Assembly: GCF_008973715.1 (NCBI RefSeq)
Contig: NZ_WBOL01000002.1
Location: forward strand, 277,170-341,169
Direction of reading: 5' to 3'
DNA: 64,000 nt
Source: Nitrincola schmidtii
Lineage (GTDB): Bacteria; Pseudomonadota; Gammaproteobacteria; Pseudomonadales; Balneatricaceae
Below, piece by piece: positions 34,996 to 45,246 of the stretch (positions within the stretch are counted from its first letter, which is position 1; each line of letters begins with the position of its first letter). The position numbers were made by a program, and so were the translations under genes. The notes under the pieces were generated by a model, which did not search any database, had not been told where the DNA came from, and saw nothing but the letters and a program-made list of their open reading frames with translations.

Positions 34996-35982
34996 ATGTC
35001 TAAAGCAATAAACACAGGCGAGTCTGTCGCCATCATCGGTGCAGGTTTGTCCGGCTTACGTTGTGCCTCTCTGCTCGTGGAAGCGGGCTACAGTGTGTCA
35101 GTATTTGAAAAAAGTCGCGGAACAGGAGGGCGCCTATCTTCCTCGCGCCTGGGTAGCTTAACCACCGATTTAGGTGTGCCTTTTATTGAAACACAGGATA
35201 AAGACTTTAATGCTTGGTTATCTGACCATCCTGAAACGGTTCAACGTTGGCTGCCCTATCAAACAGATTTTTCGTTGTCAGATCCTAAACCAAACGAAGC
35301 GCGACACTTATGGGTAGGGGTACCACGCTCGAGTATGTTGACGCGTTTATTAGCCAAGGGCGTAACATTACACACCGAAACACGAGTCAGTGTCATTTGG
35401 CCTGATCGCAATGGGATCTTGTTGCGAGATGAACAGTCTGAAGTGCTCGGGCATTTTGATAAAGTCGTCGTGGCTACCCCTGCACCGCAAGCAGTTCCTT
35501 TATTAGATGCATTACAATCCTATCAAGCTAAAGCTGCGGCAATCAGTATGCTGCCAGCCTGGGTGCTGTCGATCGAGTTAGAAAAGCGTCCCCAATCTTT
35601 GATGAGTATCGACTTAATAGAGGGCACTCATCCAGAGTTCAGCAGAATATTGAGAGATAGCAGTAAACCCGGTCGTACAGGTGAAATTTGGACACTTCAA
35701 GCCAGTACTGAATGGTCACAAGCCTATTTGAATTTAAGCAGCGAAACCGTAATGCATGAGATGATAGCATCCCTTGTCGCGTTGACAGGTGATCCTATGA
35801 AAGCAACAAACTATCGTGCTCATCGCTGGTTGTATTGTGACGCACAATCCCCGGATGCTATTGATGCACTGTGGGATAAGGATAAAGCGATCGGTGTCTG
35901 TGGCGAATGGCTTGCCGGTGGTGGCGTCGATGGTGCTTGGAAAAGTGGTAGTGCATTAGCGCAGATGATACTGTCATCCTAA
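34996..35982 (+). CDS. FAD-dependent oxidoreductase (renalase/amine-oxidase-like)
   Basis: 328-residue flavoprotein. The dinucleotide-binding motif is GAGLSGLRCASLLVEAGYSV (17-36) followed by FEKSRGTGGRLSSSR, and the C-terminal FAD contact is GEWLAGGGVDGAWKSG. This is the renalase-like branch of NAD(P)/FAD oxidoreductases. CGGAG stands before the ATG. No neighbour indicates a substrate; 62 bases later an unrelated operon begins. Confidence 0.85.
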   Translation: MSKAINTGESVAIIGAGLSGLRCASLLVEAGYSVSVFEKSRGTGGRLSSSRLGSLTTDLGVPFIETQDKDFNAWLSDHPETVQRWLPYQTDFSLSDPKPNEARHLWVGVPRSSMLTRLLAKGVTLHTETRVSVIWPDRNGILLRDEQSEVLGHFDKVVVATPAPQAVPLLDALQSYQAKAAAISMLPAWVLSIELEKRPQSLMSIDLIEGTHPEFSRILRDSSKPGRTGEIWTLQASTEWSQAYLNLSSETVMHEMIASLVALTGDPMKATNYRAHRWLYCDAQSPDAIDALWDKDKAIGVCGEWLAGGGVDGAWKSGSALAQMILSS

Positions 35983-36044
35983 TACATATTTGCCTATGTA
36001 ACGGTAGAACGGTAGATTGACACTAGCGAGATAAAGGAGTTTAG

Positions 36045-36983
36045 ATGGCAGATTCATTGGTAAAACAGGTTCAATTGGCCTGTGATAAATTGGATCAAGT
36101 CATTTTGGGTAAATCCCAACAGATACGGTTAGCAGTAACCTGCTTATTATCGTCAGGACACTTACTGATCGAAGACTTGCCCGGTATGGGTAAAACCACA
36201 CTGGCGCACGGCTTGGCTTCTATTTTTGGTTTAGATGACTCAAGAATACAGTTTACCAGTGATATGTTGCCGGCGGATATTTTAGGCGTATCGGTGTTTG
36301 ATGCCGCGAATGGAGGTTTTGTTTTTCATCCAGGCCCAATATTTTCACAACTGTTGCTTGCTGATGAAATCAATCGTACCACGCCTAAAACGCAAAGTGC
36401 GCTGTTGGAGGCGATGGAAGAAGGGCAGGTGACTCAGGATGGTGAAACGCGTTACCTGCCTCAACCCTTCTTTGTTATAGCCACTCAAAACCCCTTAACT
36501 CAATTTGGAACCTTTCCTCTACCAGAATCGCAACTCGATCGTTTTTTAATGCGGATCAATTTGGGTTATCCCAGCGCTGAAGCAGAACGAGCGTTGTTAA
36601 TGCGAGGAGATCATTCATCGAGGAGAGATCGAATTGCAGCTGTGATGAATCCAGAAACACTGGCAGAAGCTCAAAAAGCCTGTCGATCCGTTCATGCATC
36701 GGCTGATTTGGTTCATTATATTCAACGCCTGGTTCAGTACACACGTGATGCTGATAGCTTTAGTTATGGTGTTTCGCCGCGAGGAGCCTTAGCGCTGTTG
36801 CGTTGCGCTAAAAGTTGGGCTTGGTTGAATGATCGCCAGCACGTGGTGCCCGAAGATGTGCAGCATGTCCTTGAGGCTGTTGTTGGTCATCGTGTTCGTG
36901 CCGCAGAAGATATGGCCGGTCATACCGCCACTCGGTTAGTCCATGAATTACTTTCCAGTGTTGATGTTATGGCAAACGGATGA
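36045..36983 (+). CDS. MoxR-type AAA+ ATPase
   Basis: 312-residue AAA+ chaperone of the MoxR family: Walker A LPGMGKTTLAHG (residues about 46-57), Walker B LLLADEINRTTPK, sensor 1 IATQNP, and the C-terminal lid (SPRGALALLRCAKSWA). It overlaps the following DUF58 gene by 4 bases. MoxR-DUF58-transglutaminase clusters are widespread and are thought to assist assembly or maturation of envelope proteins. Confidence 0.9.
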   Translation: MADSLVKQVQLACDKLDQVILGKSQQIRLAVTCLLSSGHLLIEDLPGMGKTTLAHGLASIFGLDDSRIQFTSDMLPADILGVSVFDAANGGFVFHPGPIFSQLLLADEINRTTPKTQSALLEAMEEGQVTQDGETRYLPQPFFVIATQNPLTQFGTFPLPESQLDRFLMRINLGYPSAEAERALLMRGDHSSRRDRIAAVMNPETLAEAQKACRSVHASADLVHYIQRLVQYTRDADSFSYGVSPRGALALLRCAKSWAWLNDRQHVVPEDVQHVLEAVVGHRVRAAEDMAGHTATRLVHELLSSVDVMANG

Positions 36984-37921
36984 AGCTGAGTTTGTTTGAT
37001 CGATTGACTCAACAACGCCAAGGGAAAATCTATATTTTCCCGACTAAGGCAGGTTGGGGATTTATGTTGCTACTCTTCCTGTTGTTGATTTTGTCGATCA
37101 ATTTTGAAAACAACTTAGCCTTCGCTCTGACCTTTTTGCTGGCAGGTGTTTTGGTTGTGGCCATTTTGCATACCTACAGTAATTTATTGGGTGTCACCAT
37201 TGAACGTGCCAGTGCTCAACCCTGTTTTGTTGGTGAACAAGCCGGTTTTACGCTGATGATCAGTGCAGCAAAACAGCGAGAACATCAACAAATCCAAGTC
37301 GGTTGGGTTGAACGATTTGGCATGAGTGCGATTGATCAAACAATGGCGATTGACCTTATCGAAACCACTCAAACGACCGTTGAGCTTTCTTTACCCACTC
37401 GCCGTCGAGGATGGTGTATTCCTGCTAAGGTGAAACTACAAACGGTCTTTCCATTAGGGCTGTTTAGAAGTTGGAGCTATCATGCTATTTCAGCTAAGGC
37501 CTTGGTCTATCCTTCACCGGTATCCAGTCAGTCCTTACCTGCGACCTCTGGGGCAGGGGGGCAAGGTGGTTTAACTGAGCAAGTGGGTAGCGATGACTTT
37601 AGCGAACTTAAACGATTTCAAGCGGGAATGTCGCCGCAACATATTGCATGGAAAGTATATGCCAGGGGGCAAGGTTTGCATGCAAAACGTTTTGCCTCTC
37701 GCCAAGATCTAGACATCTGGTTGGATTACGATGCTTGGCCTGAAGCTGACCAAGAATTGCGTTTATCTCGCATCTGTTACTGGGTACTCAAACTTCATCG
37801 TGAAGATCGTTGCTATGGTGTGCGTTTGCCCAATAAAGAATGGCCACCTTCTCGGGGTGATCATCATCGACAGCAAGTTCTTCAAGCTCTCGCTTTATTT
37901 GGTTTGGGAGACAGTCAATGA
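36980..37921 (+). CDS. DUF58 domain membrane protein
   Basis: 313 residues, two membrane helices near the N-terminus (about 25-65) and a cytoplasmic DUF58 (vWA-like) domain with the characteristic DDFSELKRFQAGMSPQHIAWK and WLDYDAW motifs. It overlaps the MoxR gene and the transglutaminase gene by ATGA at both ends, so the three are translationally coupled. Confidence 0.88.
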   Translation: MKLSLFDRLTQQRQGKIYIFPTKAGWGFMLLLFLLLILSINFENNLAFALTFLLAGVLVVAILHTYSNLLGVTIERASAQPCFVGEQAGFTLMISAAKQREHQQIQVGWVERFGMSAIDQTMAIDLIETTQTTVELSLPTRRRGWCIPAKVKLQTVFPLGLFRSWSYHAISAKALVYPSPVSSQSLPATSGAGGQGGLTEQVGSDDFSELKRFQAGMSPQHIAWKVYARGQGLHAKRFASRQDLDIWLDYDAWPEADQELRLSRICYWVLKLHREDRCYGVRLPNKEWPPSRGDHHRQQVLQALALFGLGDSQ

Positions 37922-39900
37922 AGCGCACCCCGAAGGCTGTTGATAAAATTAGCCGTTCAGCCGTTATTTGGCAGTTAATTGCCTGTGTCGCTGTAGTGCT
38001 TCCACTGTTTTCTTGGCTGCCCACATGGGTGATTTTGTTGGGCGTGGCCTGTGTGGGCGCTCGCTTGATGATCCATTCGGGACGCTGGTCGTTTCCACAC
38101 TGGAGCATTCGCTTAGTATTGGTGATTGCCGTTGGTGTTGGTTTGTTAATGACGTTTAACCGTGATGCGAGCCTCAATGCCATGGTTGCTTTGTTAACCG
38201 TGGGGCTGTCGTTAAAACTACTGGAAATCTATCGCCGAAGAGATGCCTTGGTGCTGCTCTATGTAGCGTTATTTGTTGCGGCGAGTGTGTTTTTATTTGA
38301 GCAGGGTATTTTAGTCGCACTTTACATGCTGTGTGCCGTGTTATTGGTGATTGCTGCATTGGTTAGCGTTTGGCAAGATCCACTTCGAGAGGAGATGTTC
38401 AGGCCGTTAAAGTACGCGTGGCGATTAGTCTTGCCGGCGTTACCGCTGATGTTGGTGCTGTTTTTTATCTTTCCCCGAATCGGTCCGCTCTGGTCGGTTG
38501 AGCTAGATCGCTCATCAGCAAGAACAGGCCTATCAGAAAGCATGTCGCCGGGAGATATCAGCCAATTAACACGATCAGATGAATTGGCCTTTCGGGCTGT
38601 GTTCGAAGGTGAGCCACCTGCACCTGCTGAGCGTTATTGGCGCGCCTTAGTGCTATCGGCTTTTGATGGACGAGAATGGACTCCGGGTTTCTCTGCCTCA
38701 TCTTCAGCCTCTACGGAGGAGTTACACAGTATTGGTGAAACCATTCAGTATGAAATCGTTCAAGAGCGCAGTAATCAGCGTTGGTTATTCGCATTAGATG
38801 TTCCGGTTGTTGCACCTCAGCAAGCTCGCCTTACAATCCCGAGAACGCTATTAGGGAATACAGAGGTATCGCAGCGCATACAATATTCAGCTGAATCGGC
38901 TAGACAGTATTTTCTGGGTGCTGAGTTATCGTCTGATCAATTGGATTTTTTTCGTCGAATTCCTGCTAATAGTAACCCGAGAACTCAAGCGCTAGCTCGT
39001 CAGTGGTTTGATGAGGCGGATCAAGATACCTTGCGTTTGATTGATCGGATATTTAGGCATTTTAATGAAACCTTTGTATATACCTTAGAACCTCAGCCTT
39101 TAGGTAGACACAGTGTCGATGATTTTTTATTTCAAACACAGCAAGGTTTTTGTGAGCATTTTGCCAGTGCAACGGCAGTGCTACTGCGTTCAGTAGGTGT
39201 GCCTTCTCGAATTGTGACTGGCTATCAGGGAGGTGAATGGAATGCATCACAGGGTTATTTAACACTTCGCCAGTATGATGCTCATGCGTGGGTTGAGGTG
39301 TGGTTAGAGGGCCGAGGCTGGGTTCGAATAGATCCAACTACAGCAGTCGCTCCTGAGCGCATTGAGATGAGTGCTGATCAATTGTTTAGTGGACAGGCCG
39401 GCTTTTTGGCTGATTCGCCATTTATTTCTCGAGTGGGGCGCCAAGGTTGGTTGTTGCAAGCCAGAATGCAATACGATTCGCTTAACTTTGCTTGGCAGCG
39501 TTGGGTGCTGAACTATCATCATCAGCAGCAAAACCTACTTCAAGACTGGTTGGGTGATTTATCCGCTTGGAAGATGATCTTGGTATTGCTGATACCTGCC
39601 AGTACGGTATTAGGTTTTATCTCTTGGCGTTTGTTTGGTAGGCGCTCTATCCAAGATCCAATTGATCGCCAATTGCAGAAACTCTTTCGTAAGCTTGAAC
39701 AACAGGGATATTACCGTGAACCAGGTGAAACTCTAAAGCGTTTTAGTCACCGATTAGCGCAAACGGACCCTGAATTAGCGCAGGTTTTACTGCCAGTTGC
39801 GCAAGCTTATGAAACACTTCACTATCTTCCCGTAGATCAATTGAAGGAGCGTAAGTTGTTGTTGGATGAAATCAATAATGCTTCTCGTAAGCTAAAATAA
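37918..39900 (+). CDS. tgpA: TgpA-like transglutaminase membrane protein (DUF3488-transglutaminase-DUF4129)
   Basis: 660 residues. N-terminal region with about six membrane helices (to about residue 195), a periplasmic part with a transglutaminase core: Cys in QGFCEHFASATAVLLR, His in YDAHAWVEVW and Asp in WVRIDPTTAV. A final helix (about 550-570) precedes a cytoplasmic DUF4129 tail. The order matches Pseudomonas TgpA, a periplasmic transglutaminase needed for growth in that genus. It is the last gene of the MoxR operon. Confidence 0.9.
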   Translation: MKRTPKAVDKISRSAVIWQLIACVAVVLPLFSWLPTWVILLGVACVGARLMIHSGRWSFPHWSIRLVLVIAVGVGLLMTFNRDASLNAMVALLTVGLSLKLLEIYRRRDALVLLYVALFVAASVFLFEQGILVALYMLCAVLLVIAALVSVWQDPLREEMFRPLKYAWRLVLPALPLMLVLFFIFPRIGPLWSVELDRSSARTGLSESMSPGDISQLTRSDELAFRAVFEGEPPAPAERYWRALVLSAFDGREWTPGFSASSSASTEELHSIGETIQYEIVQERSNQRWLFALDVPVVAPQQARLTIPRTLLGNTEVSQRIQYSAESARQYFLGAELSSDQLDFFRRIPANSNPRTQALARQWFDEADQDTLRLIDRIFRHFNETFVYTLEPQPLGRHSVDDFLFQTQQGFCEHFASATAVLLRSVGVPSRIVTGYQGGEWNASQGYLTLRQYDAHAWVEVWLEGRGWVRIDPTTAVAPERIEMSADQLFSGQAGFLADSPFISRVGRQGWLLQARMQYDSLNFAWQRWVLNYHHQQQNLLQDWLGDLSAWKMILVLLIPASTVLGFISWRLFGRRSIQDPIDRQLQKLFRKLEQQGYYREPGETLKRFSHRLAQTDPELAQVLLPVAQAYETLHYLPVDQLKERKLLLDEINNASRKLK

Positions 39901-40011
39901 AAGTATGTTTTAAATAATAATATAGTGCTAAGGTCTTATCATGTCATGTGGTTGCTGACCTGTTTCTGATTTATAGTATTAATTGACTCATAATAAACAT
40001 AAGAGATAGTA

Positions 40012-41808
40012 ATGAGCTTGTACAAATCCATTGAGAAAGCCTTTTGGCATTCACTCACCAGAAAAATCATCGGCAATGTTGTATTTCTATTGCTGCCCCA
40101 CATCATCTTAATCATTCTGGGTGGTTACTTTGCCTCGGATTTGAAGCAGTTAATTCTATCTGCACAGCTTGATAACTCGACAGAGTTGGAACTCATGTCA
40201 GGTCTCAATTCGCTGCTGTTTGCTGCTGGCGCAACCATAATGTTTGCATTTGTTGCCGGTATTTTTACCATTTTTTTTATGCGTCATCTCTTCTTGAAAC
40301 CGATTCGTGAAATGACACAAGTACTCAAGGCGATTCGTGAAAAAGAGGGTGATATCTCTGCCACCCTACCAACCTATACCTATGATGAAATATCGGATAT
40401 GGCTCGTAGCTACAATGATTTTACTGATCAGCTTCGGGCTATGATTGATGAAACGCGACGACACTCAGTGAGTGTTTCCTTAAGTTCGACGCGTTTACAG
40501 AAAACGGTAATTGAGGCCGGTAAAGCGTCGCAGTTACAGGAACAGCAAGCACAAATGGTGTTTCAGTCTAGCTCACAAGCCTCTCAAGCCATTGATGAAA
40601 TCGCCAGTAATACCCAGATGATCAGTCATCAAACCGGCGATAATATGCAAGAAATTCGTAATTCAAGCGAAGAATTGGCCAAGGTGCTGACGCAAGTTCG
40701 CTCCGTTAGAGAGTTAGCCACTCAGTTCCAAGATACCGTGAAAAAGCTCAGCGAAAACTCGGGTAATGTCATGAATATTCTAGGGATGGTTAAAGAGTTT
40801 TCGGATCAAACCAACCTGCTGGCATTAAACGCCTCAATTGAAGCGGCGAGAGCGGGTGATGCGGGGCGCGGTTTTGCGGTCGTTGCAGATGAAGTGCGAA
40901 ACCTGTCTCAAAAAGTGGGTGTCGCCACTACGCAAATCGATACTAATATCAGTGAGATGGCAACGCTAGTAAGAGATACCCATACTAGCGCAGTGACTAT
41001 TTTGGAATATATCGAAAATACAGAATCCTTCATTGATTCAACGAGTAATCAGTTTGTGAAATTGGTATCTGATTTTGAAGATATCAGTCATCAATTGACG
41101 AGTATCTCTGCAGCCATTGAGGAACTTTCTCATACAAATCGTGAATCCCATGATCATGTTCATAAGATCACTGAGCTTTCGGTGGAAATGAAAGAGGATA
41201 TGGATCGTTCTAAGGCCTATTCTGAAGATTTAGAGAAGGCAACCGAAACCACCCAAGAGCAGCTTTCGCACTTCCAGATTGGTCGTGGTGGCTTTGAGAA
41301 TATGACTCGAACGGGAGTTGAGTGGTCGAAAGAGATCATGCAGGCGATGCAACAGTTAGATGCTCAAGGCATTAATCTGTTTGATCAAAACTACAAACGT
41401 ATTAATCCGGGTCAGGAGCCAGAGAAATTCGATGTTGGCTATGCCAGTGCTTTTGAGCGAACCCTGCAACCTATCTTTGATCGTTTTATTAGCGAGCGAC
41501 CCGAGTTTATTTATGCGATAGCGGTGGACAAGAAGGGTTATGCACCGGCACATCACTCCAAAGTCAGTCAACCTATTTCCGGAGATGTGAGCATTGATCT
41601 TGTGAAAAGTCGTCATAGACGTTTCTTCAAAGGTAATCGTCAAGAGCGGCGTCGCTGTTCACATGAAAATAGTTTCTTACTGCAAACCTACATTCGAGAT
41701 ACTGGCGAGATTCTCAATGATTTATCCATTCCTTTATATGTGAATGGAAAGCATTGGGGTGCGCTAATCATGGGCTTTGAGCCACGCTGTCTATTGGAAA
41801 GTGATTGA
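40012..41808 (+). CDS. Methyl-accepting chemotaxis protein with C-terminal sensor-like domain
   Basis: 598 residues. Two membrane helices (about 20-45 and 65-92) enclose only about 20 residues of periplasm; HAMP follows, then the signalling tip [20 protein letters not shown]. Behind the signalling domain is an extra cytoplasmic domain (about 430-598) with the pattern [16 protein letters not shown] and [17 protein letters not shown], known from receptors that carry a PAS/Cache-like module after the coiled coil. Because the periplasmic part is so small, signals are probably sensed by this cytoplasmic domain. Confidence 0.88.
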   Translation: MSLYKSIEKAFWHSLTRKIIGNVVFLLLPHIILIILGGYFASDLKQLILSAQLDNSTELELMSGLNSLLFAAGATIMFAFVAGIFTIFFMRHLFLKPIREMTQVLKAIREKEGDISATLPTYTYDEISDMARSYNDFTDQLRAMIDETRRHSVSVSLSSTRLQKTVIEAGKASQLQEQQAQMVFQSSSQASQAIDEIASNTQMISHQTGDNMQEIRNSSEELAKVLTQVRSVRELATQFQDTVKKLSENSGNVMNILGMVKEFSDQTNLLALNASIEAARAGDAGRGFAVVADEVRNLSQKVGVATTQIDTNISEMATLVRDTHTSAVTILEYIENTESFIDSTSNQFVKLVSDFEDISHQLTSISAAIEELSHTNRESHDHVHKITELSVEMKEDMDRSKAYSEDLEKATETTQEQLSHFQIGRGGFENMTRTGVEWSKEIMQAMQQLDAQGINLFDQNYKRINPGQEPEKFDVGYASAFERTLQPIFDRFISERPEFIYAIAVDKKGYAPAHHSKVSQPISGDVSIDLVKSRHRRFFKGNRQERRRCSHENSFLLQTYIRDTGEILNDLSIPLYVNGKHWGALIMGFEPRCLLESD

Positions 41809-41817
41809 AGAGGGTGT

Positions 41818-41839
41818 GAACCCAGTGTTAACTGGGTTC
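41818..41839. terminator. Hairpin between chemoreceptor and double-receiver genes
   Basis: GAACCCAGT-N4-ACTGGGTTC, perfect 9-bp arms between two convergent genes; it includes the stop codon of the regulator. No T run, so activity is uncertain. Confidence 0.5.
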
Positions 41840-42628
41840 GCTGATCAGATGATGAAGTAGCTGCTTCAATGAATGGTAAGACAAAGGTTTGTGACAGATA
41901 GCGGTTACACCTTGTTTCTTGAAAGATGATAATGGCTCATCATCTTGCTCAGACGTCACCACGATCACTGGAACTGTAGGCTGATCGGTGTATTGACGAA
42001 TATGCTGAACCAGTTCCAAACCATCAATATTTGGCATATTGAAATCGGTAATAACAAGATCAAAACGCTGAGTTTTCAGTACCTGTAACGCCTCAGCACC
42101 ATCTTTGGCTTCTCTGTAGTTAATGACGCCTAAAGAGTTTAAAACCCGAGCAAGATATCGTCGGGACATCTTGCTGTCATCTACAATCAGAACCCATAAA
42201 TCTTCGAAAGACTCATCGGCCTCATCTTCTTCTTTGTTGTGATCTTGAACGTATTCAACAGCACTGTTAAGGGCCTTACGCAGCTCTTCAGGATCAAAAG
42301 GCTTGGGGAGTATGGTGGCAGCGCCCGCTTGTCTTATGGGCTCTAAATAGCGGTATAGCGTCTCTGAGGAGATAAGAAAGAATACAACGTCATCCAGCCC
42401 CGGAGATTTTCGCATCTCTCCCACTAACTCTGATCCCGTCATGTCGGGTAAATGCATCGCAGACATCACAATATCGGGAGTGATCGTTTGCATCCGCTCC
42501 AGAGCTTCATTTGCTTCGCTGAATTCTTCAATCTCTTCAACACCGAGTAAGCGTAGATTATTGACAATGATGTTGCGTTGCATCCGCGAAGGTTCGATTA
42601 TCAGAACCAGAAGTTCTCGCAATTCCAT
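41828..42628 (-). CDS. Response regulator with two receiver domains, the first degenerate
   Basis: 266 residues: two receiver domains (about 6-125 and 145-265) joined by an acidic linker, with no output domain. The second has D150/D151, acceptor D195 (VITDFNMPN), T225 and K247, so it is competent. In the first the acceptor position is A57 (VMSAMHLPD) and the acidic pair is EP, so it cannot be phosphorylated normally. It may act like a CheY-type diguanylate or chemotaxis adaptor; neighbours are a chemoreceptor and PtsP. Confidence 0.88.
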   Translation of the reverse strand: MELRELLVLIIEPSRMQRNIIVNNLRLLGVEEIEEFSEANEALERMQTITPDIVMSAMHLPDMTGSELVGEMRKSPGLDDVVFFLISSETLYRYLEPIRQAGAATILPKPFDPEELRKALNSAVEYVQDHNKEEDEADESFEDLWVLIVDDSKMSRRYLARVLNSLGVINYREAKDGAEALQVLKTQRFDLVITDFNMPNIDGLELVQHIRQYTDQPTVPVIVVTSEQDDEPLSSFKKQGVTAICHKPLSYHSLKQLLHHLISEPS

Positions 42629-42829
42629 TATGTTAGACTCAAAACAATTGGTTTGATGTCAGTTATACCCGACCCTGAGAAGATTGCAAGAATATTGGAT
42701 TAGTTTTATAACAGTAAAAAACACTCTGTTCAGTTTTGTTCAGCTTAGGTTAAGTCGAAAAGCTGTCTACTGATAACCCGAACAGGATTATTTCGGGTCT
42801 CTTCATCATTTCAACATTGTGTCAAATTT

Positions 42830-42853
42830 AAGGCTGTCTTTTTAGACAGCCTT
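42830..42853 (-). terminator. Terminator of ptsP
   Basis: AAGGCTGTCT/AGACAGCCTT, 10-bp perfect stem with 4-base loop, about 30 bases past the ptsP stop; an AT-rich TAAATTT follows on the minus strand. Confidence 0.75.
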
Positions 42854-42881
42854 CTTTATATCTGGGGAAGGTGTTTTTTGC

Positions 42882-45143
42882 TTATGAACCCGTCTGTTGA
42901 CTCAGTGCTTTATCAACAATGGGCTTAAACAGCGCCCTAATTTCATCCTCGTGCGAGCATTTCTCTGCTTCTTCAAGCAGTGGCAACAGTTCAGTCCGTT
43001 CAACAGAGCGAATCAGTAGCTTTATTCGGGGAATATTGTAAGCGCTTAAACTGATGCTTTGATATCCCATGGCCATCAATACCAATACAGCTACAGGGTC
43101 AGAAGCCATCTCCCCGCATACGGACACTGGCAGATTTAATGCTTGGCATTGTGTTTGAATATAAATCAGCGCACTGACAATAGCCGGATGTAAGTGATCA
43201 AATAGCGCAGATACACGTGGGTTATTGCGATCTACTGCCAAGAGATATTGAGTTAGGTCGTTTGAGCCGATAGAAACATAATCAACCCAAGGCGCTAATT
43301 TCGGCATTAATAGCATTGCAGAGGGTACTTCGATCATCATGCCGATTTGAGGCATATGAACCGCATGACCCTCTTTGATCAAATCATTCACTGCTTTTTC
43401 AACATGTCCGCGGAAAGTCGACATTTCATCCACTCGACTCACCATCGGAACCAGCAGTTGAAGATTGTTGTTGCCGATGTTGGCTCTTAGCATGGCGCGA
43501 ATCTGAGTGACTAACAGCTGGGTATTATCTAGCGTAAAACGAATACCTCGCCAACCTAGATAGGGGTTCTCTTCATTCATCTCAAAATAGGGTAATTGCT
43601 TATCACCTCCAATATCCAGTGTTCGCATGGATACAGGTAACGGAGCATAAGCATTAAGTACTTTTTGATAGATACGAAGCTGCTCCTCTTCAGTAGGAAA
43701 GCTTTGATGAATCATAAAGGGAATTTCTGAACGATAAAGTCCTACGCCTTCTGCGCCTCGTTCCAACCCGGGAGATGCATCAGCAAGTAAGCCCGTGTTA
43801 GTGAGCAGCTTAACGCGAAAGCCATCAAGACTTTCTGCCGGTTCATTACGCAAGCGCTCTAAACCCTTAATAAAACGCTTTTCATCCGCAATCATGCGTC
43901 GGTATTCGCGACACAAGACTTCCGGTGGATTGATAATGCACTCGCCGCGATTGCCATCAACAATAATCCGTTGACCACGGTAGCGATCAGGATCTAAGGC
44001 TTCAACACCCATCACAGCGGGAATACCCAACGCATTAGCAAGAATCGATGTATGCGATAGGGCAGAACCTGAAGTGCAGACAATGCCGTGAATTCGTTGC
44101 AAAGGAAATTCGGCCAAATGTGTAATATTGACCAGCTCTCCTGTTAATACGAGAGGTTCATCCGGTGTTTCAATCACTTGTCTTTCGTGTTGTAACAACT
44201 CGTTCAGCAGTCGCTGACCGATGTTGGTGATATCTTCACTACGCGCCTTTAGATAGGGATCATCTGATTCAGCAAAAACACCTGCCATCTGCTCGATCAC
44301 TTGCCTTAGCGCCCAGGCAGCACTGTCTCCCTGATCAATACGTGCTTCAACGCCGTTAACCAATTCAGGGCTTTTCAACATCATCTGATAAACACCAAAC
44401 AAGGCGTTCAAATCCCCTGGCAGATGATGGCCCATTTTTCCAGAGCGTTTTTCTAAATCTTGAGCAAGCCATTCGATGGCTTCGTGGAACTCTGCTTTTT
44501 CTTCTACTGGATCGCTATTAATACCGGGGGTAACTTGATCTAAGGTCATATGAGGGTCTATCACCCATAGACGACCTATGCCTATCCCCCCAGCGCTTTT
44601 GATCCCTTTAAAACGCTTGTATGGAAGTGTTTCCGGTTGCTGCATCCAACTACCGCTGCTTTGCAGTAAATGCAGAGTGCCAGCAAGCTGAGAAGCAACC
44701 GTGATCAGGAATGCTTCTTCTTCATCACTGTAGCGATTTTGATCACGATCCTGAACAACTAAAACGCCGATGAGTTTGCGTAAGTAGATCAGCGGAACAC
44801 CCATAAAACTTCGATAAGATTGTTCATGAGTTTCAGGAATGTAAACAAAGCGATCATCAGAGGGGGCGTCTGCAATGTTAAGCGTGCTTAGGCTCGCTGC
44901 GATATGTCCAACGAGCCCTTCATTTAAATTTAAACGTACTTGTCCAACGGCATTGCTTGATAAACCTTGAGTCGCTGCTAGTATCAAAGTATCTTGTTGT
45001 GGGTTGCAAAGATAGAGGCTACAGACATCTGCATCCATCAACTCACTTAGGCGCTCAACAATGGTTTGCATCATCGCTTCGGGATCTTGGGTGCGAGCAA
45101 TTGAGTCGACTAGGGCAGTTAAGTCAGTGAGCGATGATGGCAT
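42882..45143 (-). CDS. ptsP: Phosphoenolpyruvate-protein phosphotransferase of the nitrogen PTS (EI-Ntr)
   Basis: 753 residues: N-terminal GAF domain (about 12-162), PTS enzyme I N-domain with phospho-histidine H364 in GSALSHTSILAN, and the PEP-binding barrel with EGVGLYRSEIPFM and SVCGEMASDP. It passes phosphate from PEP to NPr and EIIA-Ntr, linking nitrogen and potassium status to regulation. GGAAA precedes the ATG. Usually ptsP is next to rppH; here a divergent GGDEF-EAL gene takes that place. Confidence 0.95.
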   Translation of the reverse strand: MPSSLTDLTALVDSIARTQDPEAMMQTIVERLSELMDADVCSLYLCNPQQDTLILAATQGLSSNAVGQVRLNLNEGLVGHIAASLSTLNIADAPSDDRFVYIPETHEQSYRSFMGVPLIYLRKLIGVLVVQDRDQNRYSDEEEAFLITVASQLAGTLHLLQSSGSWMQQPETLPYKRFKGIKSAGGIGIGRLWVIDPHMTLDQVTPGINSDPVEEKAEFHEAIEWLAQDLEKRSGKMGHHLPGDLNALFGVYQMMLKSPELVNGVEARIDQGDSAAWALRQVIEQMAGVFAESDDPYLKARSEDITNIGQRLLNELLQHERQVIETPDEPLVLTGELVNITHLAEFPLQRIHGIVCTSGSALSHTSILANALGIPAVMGVEALDPDRYRGQRIIVDGNRGECIINPPEVLCREYRRMIADEKRFIKGLERLRNEPAESLDGFRVKLLTNTGLLADASPGLERGAEGVGLYRSEIPFMIHQSFPTEEEQLRIYQKVLNAYAPLPVSMRTLDIGGDKQLPYFEMNEENPYLGWRGIRFTLDNTQLLVTQIRAMLRANIGNNNLQLLVPMVSRVDEMSTFRGHVEKAVNDLIKEGHAVHMPQIGMMIEVPSAMLLMPKLAPWVDYVSIGSNDLTQYLLAVDRNNPRVSALFDHLHPAIVSALIYIQTQCQALNLPVSVCGEMASDPVAVLVLMAMGYQSISLSAYNIPRIKLLIRSVERTELLPLLEEAEKCSHEDEIRALFKPIVDKALSQQTGS

Positions 45144-45246
45144 AGTGCGTTTCCATGAAATCCATTACTGTTGTGTTTGAATATTAACTGCTAAAATAAA
45201 AGCCTACTACAAGAATTGCTTCGGTATCACTATAAGGTTATCTCCA

